From Mycolicibacterium tokaiense (GTDB lineage: Bacteria > Actinomycetota > Actinomycetes > Mycobacteriales > Mycobacteriaceae), in contig NZ_AP022600.1 of the NCBI RefSeq assembly GCF_010725885.1, positions 4,092,001-4,156,000 of the forward strand: a stretch of DNA of 64,000 nucleotides. Direction: 5' to 3'. Made by a program: the position numbers and the translations under genes. The number at the start of each line of letters is the position of its first letter. Position 1 is the first letter of the stretch. Shown piece after piece: positions 56,704 to 64,000 of this stretch. The notes below the pieces were generated by a model, which made no database searches, was not told the DNA's origin, and saw only the letters and a program-made list of their open reading frames with translations.

Positions 56704-58485
56704 TTACTGCTCCGCCTCGTCCGGCGTCCACGCCTGCGGCAACCCCGGCTGACCGGGGAACAGGAAGTCGATGAACGCCGCGGCGGTGGGCTGCGGCTCG
56801 TGATTGGCCAACCCGGGACGCTCGTTGGCCTCGACGAACACGTACTCCTCACCGGTCACGTCGGGGACCAGCAGGTCGATACCGGTGACCGGGATGCCGA
56901 TGGCCGCAGCAGCGGTCACCGCCACGCGGCACAGCTCCGGGTTGACCTCCGCGGTGACGTCGTGGATGGTGCCGCCCTGGTGCAGGTTGGCGGTGCGGCG
57001 CACCCGCAGCCGCTGTCCCTCCGGTAGCACGTCGTCAAACGACCACCCCGCCTCGGCGACCGTCGCCCGGGTGACCTCGTCCATCGGGATCACCGACTCG
57101 CCGCCGGTGGCCGCGGCGCGGCGACGGCTCTGGGCCTCGATCAGTGCCTCGATGGTGTGGGTGCCGGTGCCGATCACCTCGGCGGGTTTGCGCAGCGCGG
57201 CGGCCACCACCTTGCCGTCGATGACCACCAGCCGCAGGTCGTCACCGGGGGCGCGCTGCTCGATCAGGACCTCGGGGTGCTGTTCGCGGGCGCGGGCCAG
57301 CGCGTTGTCGAGCTCCGCGTCGTCGGCGATGCCGACGGTGATGCCCTTGCCCTGCTCGCCCCGCGTCGGTTTCACCACCACGTCACCGACCTCGGCGAAG
57401 AACTCGTGATCACCGGCGTCGAAGGTGGCCAGCCGCCCGCGCGGCACCACCACGCCGGCCTCGCTGACGATGCGCCGGGTCAGACGTTTGTCGTCGCACC
57501 GACTCATCGCCACCGCAGAGGTGTACTCGGACAACGACTCCCGTGTCACCACACTGCGCCCGCCATGCGACAACCGGACCTCACCGGTCTCGGCGTCGAG
57601 CACCTCGACGTGGATGCCGCGGCGCATCGCCTCGTCGGCGATGATGCGGGCGTAGGGATTCAGGTCGTCGACGGTCTCGGGCGCCGGGGTGAACAGCGGC
57701 TCGTTGATCGCGTTCTTGCGCTTGACCGCCAGCACCGGCACCCGCTGGAAACCCAGCTTCTCGTAGAGCTTGATGGCGGCGCTGTTGTCGTGGGCGACCG
57801 ACAGATCCATGTAGGCGCGACCGCGTTCGGCGAAGATCGCGGCGAGTGCCCGCGTCAGCGCCTCGCCCACCCCGGGCACGCTGGCGGCGGGATCGACGGC
57901 CAGAGTCCACAGGCTCGAACCCTGCTCGGGATCGGAGAACAGCCGTGCGTGGTCCACCCCGGTGACCGTGCCGATCACGGTGTCATCGTCTTCGCGCACC
58001 GCCACCAGATACTCCACCGCGTCGGCGTTCTCGTGGTTGTCCCAGATGAGGTCGGTGGGTGCGGGCACCATGCCGCAGCGCACGTAGACGCGGTTCATCG
58101 CGTCGGCGTCGGCGGCGCTGCGCAGCGACCGCACCGTGATCGCCACCGGGGCGGCGGCCGCAGCCGGATCGTCACCGGTGAACCGCAGCCGGTAGGTGTG
58201 ACTGGGGTCGATGAACAGTTCGTGGGGCGCCATTGCGACCAGGACGTGTGACTCCCTGGCGTAGATGCAGATGTCGCGGCGGCCCGGACCCTCGCGGCGC
58301 AGGGCCTCGGCCAGCACTTCCGGTTCGGCAAACGTCTGCCCGAAGATCAAACGGCCCCAGCCCAATTCGAGTTCCACGTTGGTGGCCATCGCGTCCACCA
58401 GATGCTGCGGGGAGGCGTCGTGCAGACCGAGGGTGATGGCCTCGGTGGCTTCCGGCTGTTCGGAGTCGCTCAAGGTCATGCTCAT
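56704..58485 (-). CDS. N-acetylglutaminylglutamine synthetase (GNAT + ATP-grasp fusion)
   Basis: 593-residue fusion. The N-terminal half has a GNAT domain (about 130-260; SSLWTLAVDPAASVPGVGEALTRAL, KLYEKLGFQRV). The C-terminal half is an ATP-grasp ligase (VVVKPTRGEQGKGITVGI, VLIEQRAPGDDLRLVVIDG, ending GEEYVFVEANERPGLANHEPQ). This is the layout of the enzyme that makes N-acetylglutaminylglutamine, precursor of the osmolyte NAGGN (as described in Sinorhizobium and Pseudomonas). ATG at 58485 overlaps the amidotransferase stop by four bases. Confidence 0.87.
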   Translation of the reverse strand: MSMTLSDSEQPEATEAITLGLHDASPQHLVDAMATNVELELGWGRLIFGQTFAEPEVLAEALRREGPGRRDICIYARESHVLVAMAPHELFIDPSHTYRLRFTGDDPAAAAAPVAITVRSLRSAADADAMNRVYVRCGMVPAPTDLIWDNHENADAVEYLVAVREDDDTVIGTVTGVDHARLFSDPEQGSSLWTLAVDPAASVPGVGEALTRALAAIFAERGRAYMDLSVAHDNSAAIKLYEKLGFQRVPVLAVKRKNAINEPLFTPAPETVDDLNPYARIIADEAMRRGIHVEVLDAETGEVRLSHGGRSVVTRESLSEYTSAVAMSRCDDKRLTRRIVSEAGVVVPRGRLATFDAGDHEFFAEVGDVVVKPTRGEQGKGITVGIADDAELDNALARAREQHPEVLIEQRAPGDDLRLVVIDGKVVAAALRKPAEVIGTGTHTIEALIEAQSRRRAAATGGESVIPMDEVTRATVAEAGWSFDDVLPEGQRLRVRRTANLHQGGTIHDVTAEVNPELCRVAVTAAAAIGIPVTGIDLLVPDVTGEEYVFVEANERPGLANHEPQPTAAAFIDFLFPGQPGLPQAWTPDEAEQ

Positions 58486-60287
58486 GCCGCCGGCCCGCTG
58501 ATACCGTGCTTCTGCAACCACAGTTCCAGCAGGGCGATCTGCCACAACTCATTGCCGCGCAGGGGCGTCAACCTCCCGTTCGGATCGGCCAGCAGTCGTT
58601 CCACCGCGTCGGGGCGGAACAGATCACGTTCCTTGGCGGCCGGGGTGAACAGGGCGTCGCGCACCATGTCCAGATAGGGGCCCTCGAGGTGGGTCAGCGC
58701 GGGTACCGGGAAGTAGCCCTTGGGTCGGTCGATCACCTCGGCCGGAATGACTTTGCGCGCAGCTTGTTTCAGTACGCCCTTGCCGCCGTGGGCAGTCTTG
58801 AGTTCAGGCGGACAGGTGGCGGCCAGCTCCACCAACTCGTGATCGAGGAACGGCACGCGGCCTTCCAGTCCCCAGGCCATCGTCATGTTGTCGACTCGCT
58901 TCACCGGGTCGTCGACCAGCATCACGGTGGTGTCCAGCCGCAGGGCGCGGTCCACCCCGGTCTCGGCCCCCGCGGCACCGAAGTGCTCGGTGACGAACAG
59001 CCCACTGGGATCGCCGTCGGCGGCGAAGGCCGCGGAGATGAGGCTGTGCACGCCCGCGGCGTCCCGGTCGAAGAATGCGGAGCGGTACGCCGCCACCGAA
59101 CCGTCCACCGACGCCGCCTCCGGCGCGCCCATCGGGGGATACCAGTGGTAACCGGCGAACACCTCGTCCGCGCCCTGACCGGACTGCACCACCTTGACGT
59201 GCTTGGCCACTTCCTGGCTGAGCAGGAAGAACGCCACGCAGTCGTGGCTGACCATCGGCTCGCTCATGGCGCCGATGGTGTCGCCCAGCGCGGGCAGCAT
59301 GCGCGCGGTGTCGATGCGGATCTGGTGGTGGTCGGTGCCGAAGCGTTTGGCCACGATGTCGCTGTAGACGAACTCGTCACCGGCCACGCCGTTGACCGAC
59401 TCGAACCCGATCGAGAACGTCTTGAGTCCGGTCTGGCCGGCCTCGGCCAGCAGACCGACGATCAGGCTGGAGTCCACACCGCCCGAGAGCAGGCAGCCCA
59501 CCGGCACATCAGCGACCAGTCGGCGCTTGACGGCCAGGCGCAGCGACTCGAGAACGGCGTCCTCCCAGTCGTTCTCGGTCCAGTCGGCGCGCTCGGCGGA
59601 CCGGGAGAAGTCGGGAGTCCAGTACGTGGTGGCGACGCGGCGGCCATCGGGCTCGATGGCCAGAAGCGACGCCGGCGGCAGCTTGCGGATCCCGCGCAGA
59701 ATGGTCAGCGGGGGCGGCACCACCGAGTGGAAGCTCAGGTAGTGGTTCAGTGCCACCGGGTCGATGCGGGTGTCGACGCCGCCGCCGGCCAGAAGTGCCG
59801 GCAGGGAGGAGGCGAATCGGATGCGCTTGCCGTCCTCGGTGAGGTACAGCGGTTTGATGCCGAGGCGGTCGCGGCCCAGCAGTACGCGGCCGCTGTCGCG
59901 TTCGACGATCGCGAAGGCGAACATTCCCTTGAGGTGGTCGACGAAGCGGTCGCCCCAGTGGTGGTAGCCCTTGATCAGGACCTCGGTGTCACTGTGGGAG
60001 AAGAACCGGTAGCCGTGCGACGTCAGCTCCGTGCGCAACTCTTCGTAGTTGTAGATGCAGCCATTCCACGCCACGGAGATCCCGAGTTCGGCGTCGACCA
60101 TGGGCTGGGCGCCGGCTTCGGAGAGGTCGATGATCTTGAGGCGCCGGTGGCCCAGAGCCACCCTGCCCTGGGACCACACCCCGGCAGAATCCGGGCCGCG
60201 CGCGACCATGACCTCCGCCATCGCGGCAACGGCACTGACATCTGGGGTTCTTCCGTCGAGGCGTACCTCGCCGGTGGCTCCACACAC
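58482..60287 (-). CDS. N-acetylglutaminylglutamine amidotransferase (AsnB-like)
   Basis: 601-residue class II glutamine amidotransferase/asparagine synthase-like enzyme. Nucleophile Cys2 (MCGATGEV) for glutaminase, then the RGPDSAG and HRRLKIIDLS regions. The synthetase domain has the PP-loop LLSGGVDSSLIVGLL and the QGADEVFAGYHWYPP motif. It probably transfers ammonia to N-acetylglutaminylglutamine to form NAGGN. GTG start lies seven bases after TAGGGT, a leaderless layout. First gene of the pair. Confidence 0.87.
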   Translation of the reverse strand: MCGATGEVRLDGRTPDVSAVAAMAEVMVARGPDSAGVWSQGRVALGHRRLKIIDLSEAGAQPMVDAELGISVAWNGCIYNYEELRTELTSHGYRFFSHSDTEVLIKGYHHWGDRFVDHLKGMFAFAIVERDSGRVLLGRDRLGIKPLYLTEDGKRIRFASSLPALLAGGGVDTRIDPVALNHYLSFHSVVPPPLTILRGIRKLPPASLLAIEPDGRRVATTYWTPDFSRSAERADWTENDWEDAVLESLRLAVKRRLVADVPVGCLLSGGVDSSLIVGLLAEAGQTGLKTFSIGFESVNGVAGDEFVYSDIVAKRFGTDHHQIRIDTARMLPALGDTIGAMSEPMVSHDCVAFFLLSQEVAKHVKVVQSGQGADEVFAGYHWYPPMGAPEAASVDGSVAAYRSAFFDRDAAGVHSLISAAFAADGDPSGLFVTEHFGAAGAETGVDRALRLDTTVMLVDDPVKRVDNMTMAWGLEGRVPFLDHELVELAATCPPELKTAHGGKGVLKQAARKVIPAEVIDRPKGYFPVPALTHLEGPYLDMVRDALFTPAAKERDLFRPDAVERLLADPNGRLTPLRGNELWQIALLELWLQKHGISGPAA

Positions 60288-60414
60288 GTGTTCGACCCTA
60301 CTCCGTTTCGAATGCTCGTCTGTTTCGTTGCATGTCGCACGGCAGGCCAGGCGACTGACTGCCTATTAACCAGTCCGTCACCGGATCAAACCGGGCGAGA
60401 CCGTCGTCACACGG

Positions 60415-60450
60415 CCCGCGCCCCTCGGTCGGGGACTCGAGGGGCGCGGG
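60415..60450 (-). terminator. Strong hairpin between permease and NAGGN operon
   Basis: CCCGCGCCCCTCG (60415-60427) and CGAGGGGCGCGGG (60438-60450) pair perfectly around a 10-base loop, downstream of the minus-strand permease stop at 60471. No T-run. It would separate the permease from the NAGGN genes. Confidence 0.65.
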
Positions 60451-60470
60451 GGTTCAGGTGTCGGAGACCG

Positions 60471-62039
60471 TCAGGACACCCCCTCGAGAGTGTCGCCGGG
60501 GGTGTCCACCTGCTTGATCGGGCCCGTGAACCAGTGCTTGACGGACACATGCCAGTAGACGAACAGCAGCACCAGGACACCGCCGACCAGCAGCGGGGTG
60601 TAGTTGACGAACTTCCACTCGAAGCTGGGATCCCAGGGCATACCGCCGAGGGACGTCGGGAACATCGCGATGATCGAGGTGACGACGATCTCGATGAGCG
60701 CGATCGGCGCCAGCCAACGGTGGTGTCCGCGCAGGTTCCAGCGGCCGACCTCGAACGCATCGCCCATCCGCCACCGTAGGTAGATCGGCACCGCGAAGCA
60801 CAGGTACAGCCCCACCACCCCGATGGAGACCACTGCGAAGAACGCCACCGGCACCGGGGCGCCGTTGATGTCCACCTCCACCAGCGCGGGCAGGGTGATC
60901 AGTGCAGCCAGCACCGCCGTGACCACCACGGCATTGGCGGGCACCCGGGCGTGGTTGACCTTCGACCACAGCTGGTGGCCCGGGACCGCGCGGTCCCGGC
61001 TGAAGGCGAACAGCATGCGCGAGGCGCTGGTCTGACAGGCGGTGGTGCAGAACAGCTGCCCGGCGGTGGAGATCAGCAGCACGATGCCCACCCATGAGGA
61101 GTCCATCGCCTGGGTGAAGATGGTGACCACGGCACCGCCACCGGCCGAGACCGCGTCGGCGTCCTGCACCGCGAACAGGAATGCCAGCAACAGGATCCAG
61201 CCGCCGATGGCCGAGTAGAAGATGGACCGCCAGATGCCTTTGGCGGCTGCGTCGGCCGCACTGTGGGTCTCCTCGGACAGGTGCGCCGACGCGTCGTAGC
61301 CGGTGATCGTGTACTGCGTGAGGATCGCGGCGATGGGCAGCACGAACAGCAGCCAGCCGATGTTCTTCTCACCGCCGAAGATGCCCGAGTTGTTGATGGT
61401 CTGGGCGAACACGTCGGAGAAGCTGGCGTGTTGCTCGGGTACCAGGAACAGGATCAGGATCACCGCCGCGGCGCCGGCGACATGCCACCACACCGAGATG
61501 TTGTTGATCACCGCCAGCAGGTGCGACGAGAAGATGTTGATGATCGCCACCGCCGCCAGGATCACCACGAACATCACGAACGTGCGGGTCAGGCTGTAGC
61601 CGGCCAGCCAGTCCTCGCTGAAGGTGCCCAGGGTCAGGTCCAGGAAGGTGGCGCTGCCGTAGGCCACCGAGGCCAGGATGGCGATCAGGCCGATGAGGTT
61701 GAGCCAGCCGGTGTAGAAGCCGGCCTTGGGACCGCCGAGTTTGGCCGCCCACCAGTAGATGCCGCCGGAGGTGGGGAAGGCCGACACCAGTTCGGACATG
61801 CACAGCCCGATCATCAGGATGAAGACCGAGACGATGGGCCAGCCCCACGCGATGGCCGCGGGGCCGCCGTTGTTCCAGCCCAGGCCGAACGAGGTGAAGC
61901 AGCCGGCCAGGATCGAGATGATGGAGAACGAGATGGCGAAATTGGAGAAACCGGACCAGGTGCGCGAGAGCTCCTGGGTGTAGCCCAGCGTGGCGAGGTG
62001 TCGCTCGTCCTCGTTGAGGTATTCGTGGCCTTCGGGCAC
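60471..62039 (-). CDS. APC-superfamily amino acid/amine permease
   Basis: 522-residue permease with about 12 helices. An N-terminal segment (EYLNEDERHLATLGYTQELSR) typical of the family precedes helix 1 (NFAISFSIISILAGCFTSFG). The conserved GGIYWWAAKLGGPKAGFYTGW region follows, with the ETHSAADAAAKGIWRSI loop mid-protein. GTG at 62039 is chosen because AAGGAGG lies seven bases upstream. Divergent from glnA4, so import of an amine or GABA-like substrate for gamma-glutamylation is likely. The substrate is unknown. Confidence 0.9.
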   Translation of the reverse strand: MPEGHEYLNEDERHLATLGYTQELSRTWSGFSNFAISFSIISILAGCFTSFGLGWNNGGPAAIAWGWPIVSVFILMIGLCMSELVSAFPTSGGIYWWAAKLGGPKAGFYTGWLNLIGLIAILASVAYGSATFLDLTLGTFSEDWLAGYSLTRTFVMFVVILAAVAIINIFSSHLLAVINNISVWWHVAGAAAVILILFLVPEQHASFSDVFAQTINNSGIFGGEKNIGWLLFVLPIAAILTQYTITGYDASAHLSEETHSAADAAAKGIWRSIFYSAIGGWILLLAFLFAVQDADAVSAGGGAVVTIFTQAMDSSWVGIVLLISTAGQLFCTTACQTSASRMLFAFSRDRAVPGHQLWSKVNHARVPANAVVVTAVLAALITLPALVEVDINGAPVPVAFFAVVSIGVVGLYLCFAVPIYLRWRMGDAFEVGRWNLRGHHRWLAPIALIEIVVTSIIAMFPTSLGGMPWDPSFEWKFVNYTPLLVGGVLVLLFVYWHVSVKHWFTGPIKQVDTPGDTLEGVS

Positions 62040-62205
62040 CGTAAACCCTCCTTGGTGTACAGGTGGAGGCCCTGTGACCCGGGTCTCACTGAAGGGCACG
62101 ATAAGCCCGCCAATGGTCTGGTGTCCTACCTTTGGGTGACACAAATCGGTGAAATTTCGGGGTGAATCAGGCGGTGATCGTTATCCAATGGTTGACTTTG
62201 CGGTC
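62040..62205. other. Divergent intergenic region, permease/glnA4
   Basis: 166 bases with control signals for both genes. It holds a 5-bp inverted repeat GTGTC...GACAC (62121-62142, 12-base spacer) and a TATCGT hexamer on the minus strand. No strong operator could be assigned. Confidence 0.3.
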
Positions 62206-63573
62206 ATGGGCGTGAATTCAGGACTGTTGTCCCAGCGCGAGCTGGAAGAGCTGGTGGCTGCCGGCGACATCGACACCGTGATCGTGGCGTTCGCCGACAT
62301 GCAGGGCCGGCTGACGGGCAAGCGGATCTCGGCGCGGCTGTTCGTCGATGATGTCGCCGCGCACGGGGCCGAGTGCTGCAACTACCTGCTGGCTGTGGAC
62401 GTCGACAACAACACCGTCGACGGGTACGCCATCTCCAGCTGGGAAACCGGGTACGGCGACATGGTGATGACGCCGGACTTCTCCACCCTGCGCCTGCTGC
62501 CGTGGCAACCCGGTACCGCCCTAGTGATGGCCGATCTGTCCTGGACCTCCGGCGAACCGGTGGTGCAGGCCCCGCGCAGCATCCTGAACACGCAGTTGGC
62601 CCGCCTCGCCGACCGCGGACTCGACGCCGTGGCCGCCACCGAGCTGGAATTCATGGTCTTCGACAACACGTTCCGGGACGCCTGGAAAGCGGGCTACCGG
62701 GGGCTGACGCCGGCGACGGACTACAACATCGACTACGCGATGCTGGCGTCCACCCGCATGGAGCCGCTGCTGCGCGACATCCGCCTCGGCATGGAGGGGG
62801 CGGGTATGTACTGCGAGGGCGTCAAGGGGGAGTGCAACCTCGGTCAGCAGGAGATCGGTTTCCGCTACGACCATGCCCGCACCACCTGCGACAACCACAC
62901 GATCTACAAGAACGGCGCCAAGGAGATCGCCGACCAGCACGGCAAGAGCCTGACGTTCATGGCGAAGTTCGACGAGCGTGAAGGCAACAGCTGCCACATC
63001 CACATCTCGTTCCGGGGCACCGACGGTTCGGCTGTGTTCGCCGATGACGCCGACCCGCTGGGCATGTCGTCGATGTTCCGCAGTTTCGTCGCAGGCCAGC
63101 TGGCCACGCTGCGCGAGATGACGCTGTTCTACGCGCCGAACATCAACTCCTACAAGCGTTTTGTCGACGGGAGCTTTGCGCCCACGGCCATCGCCTGGGG
63201 GCTGGACAACCGCACCTGCGCTCTGCGCGTGGTGGGTCACGGCCCGGGCATGCGGATGGAATGCCGAGCACCGGGAGGAGACGTCAACCAGTACCTGGCC
63301 GTGGCCGCCCTGATCGCCGGTGGCCTGCACGGGATCGACGCCGGCCTGGAACTCGAGGAGCCGACGTCGGGCAACGCGTACACCGGCGGGGCGGACCGGC
63401 TGCCCACCACCCTCGGTGAGGCCGCGGCGTTGTTCGAACAGTCCACGGTGGCGCGCGAGGCCTTCGGTGACGAGGTGGTGGAGCACTACCTCAACAACGC
63501 CAGAGTGGAGCTGAAGGCCTACAACTCGACAGTCACCGACTGGGAGCGGGTGCGTGGTTTTGAACGTCTCTAA
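62206..63573 (+). CDS. glnA4: Glutamine synthetase-like gamma-glutamylpolyamine/amine synthetase (GlnA4)
   Basis: 455-residue GS-like enzyme, very close to M. tuberculosis Rv2860c from memory. The GS core is seen in ATELEFMVFD, VKGECNLGQQEIGFRY, ATP-site GNSCHIHISFRG, and NSYKRF...WGLDNRTCALRV. Related enzymes glutamylate amines: GlnA3 in Streptomyces uses polyamines and GlnA4 ethanolamine. So this probably activates an amine for breakdown. ATG at 62206 is chosen by family length; 62188 is possible. The stop overlaps the next gene. Confidence 0.92.
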   Translation: MGVNSGLLSQRELEELVAAGDIDTVIVAFADMQGRLTGKRISARLFVDDVAAHGAECCNYLLAVDVDNNTVDGYAISSWETGYGDMVMTPDFSTLRLLPWQPGTALVMADLSWTSGEPVVQAPRSILNTQLARLADRGLDAVAATELEFMVFDNTFRDAWKAGYRGLTPATDYNIDYAMLASTRMEPLLRDIRLGMEGAGMYCEGVKGECNLGQQEIGFRYDHARTTCDNHTIYKNGAKEIADQHGKSLTFMAKFDEREGNSCHIHISFRGTDGSAVFADDADPLGMSSMFRSFVAGQLATLREMTLFYAPNINSYKRFVDGSFAPTAIAWGLDNRTCALRVVGHGPGMRMECRAPGGDVNQYLAVAALIAGGLHGIDAGLELEEPTSGNAYTGGADRLPTTLGEAAALFEQSTVAREAFGDEVVEHYLNNARVELKAYNSTVTDWERVRGFERL

Positions 63574-64000
63574 ACCTGTACTCGGACTGACCACCTACCT
63601 GCAGCAGGCCCAAACCGGGGTCTGGGATGTACTGGCCAGCTTCCTGCCGGCGATCTACCTCGAGGGCGTCACCCGGGCCGGCGGGATTGCCACCCTGCTG
63701 CCGCCGCAACCGGTCGACGAGACGGTGGCCGCGCGGGTGCTCGACGGCCTCGACGGGCTGATCATCACCGGCGGCCGGGATGTGAACCCGGCTGCCTACG
63801 GCCACGGCGCCCACCCCACCACCGATGCGCCCGCGCTGGAACGCGACGCCTGGGAATTCGCGCTGCTGCGTGGGGCTTTGGCGCGCAACATGCCGGTGCT
63901 GGGCATCTGCCGCGGCGCCCAGGTGCTCAACGTCGCACTCGGCGGCACGCTGCACCAGCACCTGCCCGATGTGCTGGGCCACACCCGCCACCAGGCCGGC
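63554..64000 (+). CDS. Class I glutamine amidotransferase-like hydrolase, PuuD type (3' end outside window)
   Basis: First 149 residues of a gamma-glutamyl-GABA hydrolase-type (PuuD) protein, like Rv2859c. Visible motifs: GLTTYLQQAQTGVWD, LIITGGRDVNPAAYG and the nucleophile Cys in VLGICRGAQVLNVALGGTLHQHLPD. The His and Glu of the triad lie past the window edge. It would release the amine-derived acid and glutamate after oxidation of a glutamylated amine. GTG at 63554 overlaps glnA4 by 20 bases; TTG at 63560 is another option. Confidence 0.9.
   Translation, partial: MVLNVSKPVLGLTTYLQQAQTGVWDVLASFLPAIYLEGVTRAGGIATLLPPQPVDETVAARVLDGLDGLIITGGRDVNPAAYGHGAHPTTDAPALERDAWEFALLRGALARNMPVLGICRGAQVLNVALGGTLHQHLPDVLGHTRHQAG

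Noticed and set aside
58506..60779. A 757-codon plus-strand frame opposite the NAGGN amidotransferase
   Set aside because: It runs antisense to a conserved enzyme and has no recognisable motif.

Overview
The window is 64 kb of high-GC actinobacterial chromosome, almost certainly from a fast-growing Mycolicibacterium or Mycobacterium. From memory of M. tuberculosis H37Rv, the backbone follows the Rv2916c to Rv2859c segment gene for gene: ffh, amidohydrolase, DD-carboxypeptidase, rpsP-khpA-rimM-trmD, lppW, rplS-lepB-rnhB, DUF2469, yraN-comM-dprA, viuB, xerC, M23 peptidase, rpsB-tsf, amiC, pyrH-frr-cdsA-rlmN, the mpt70/mpt83 fasciclin proteins, dxr-rip1-ispG, GNAT, PBP lipoprotein, map, glnA4 and its amidotransferase. 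Accessory modules absent from that backbone are inserted between the blocks. No rRNA, tRNA, CRISPR array, prophage or insertion sequence was seen.

Layout. 1-3552: 3' end of a MoxR ATPase gene, then DUF58, VWA and an HtrA-like protease. 3567-9608: ffh, an amidohydrolase, two tandem DD-carboxypeptidases and a diflavin reductase preceded by paired DtxR/IdeR-like palindromes. 9723-15808: ribosomal, tRNA and RNA-processing genes, with rpsP and rplS sharing a nearly identical promoter. 15917-22861: yraN-comM-dprA, a cytochrome b561 with a very acidic loop next to a siderophore-interacting reductase, xerC, a hydrolase and an M23 peptidase. 22862-27062: rpsB-tsf behind a structured leader, a rho-independent terminator, and a PknH-sensor-like lipoprotein divergent from an amidase.

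27063-33230: a perfect 8+8+8 palindrome precedes five co-directional genes: two FtsX-type permeases of unequal size, their ATPase, an APC permease and a copper amine oxidase. 33227-37977 (minus strand): a compact Opp/Dpp-type peptide ABC importer. 38182-43272: pyrH, frr, cdsA, rlmN with a 63-bp tandem repeat over its 3' end, a DUF2631 membrane protein and a photolyase. 43353-46048: a PuuE-type hydrolase and two fasciclin-domain proteins, one behind a clear SigK-type promoter. 46049-56695: dxr-rip1-ispG, GNAT, PBP lipoprotein, DUF1707, map, cobQ, a lipoprotein and a degenerate alpha/beta hydrolase. 56704-60287: a two-gene N-acetylglutaminylglutamine amide (NAGGN) osmolyte operon. 60471-64000: an APC permease divergent from glnA4 and a PuuD-type amidotransferase cut by the window edge.

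Functional themes: core translation and envelope biogenesis; two separate amine/polyamine catabolic modules (direct oxidation by a copper amine oxidase, and gamma-glutamylation), each linked to an APC transporter; compatible-solute synthesis; and possible iron handling. At least ten genes begin 6-7 bases after a TANNNT or CACAAT hexamer without a Shine-Dalgarno sequence, the mycobacterial leaderless layout, and this was used to choose several start codons.
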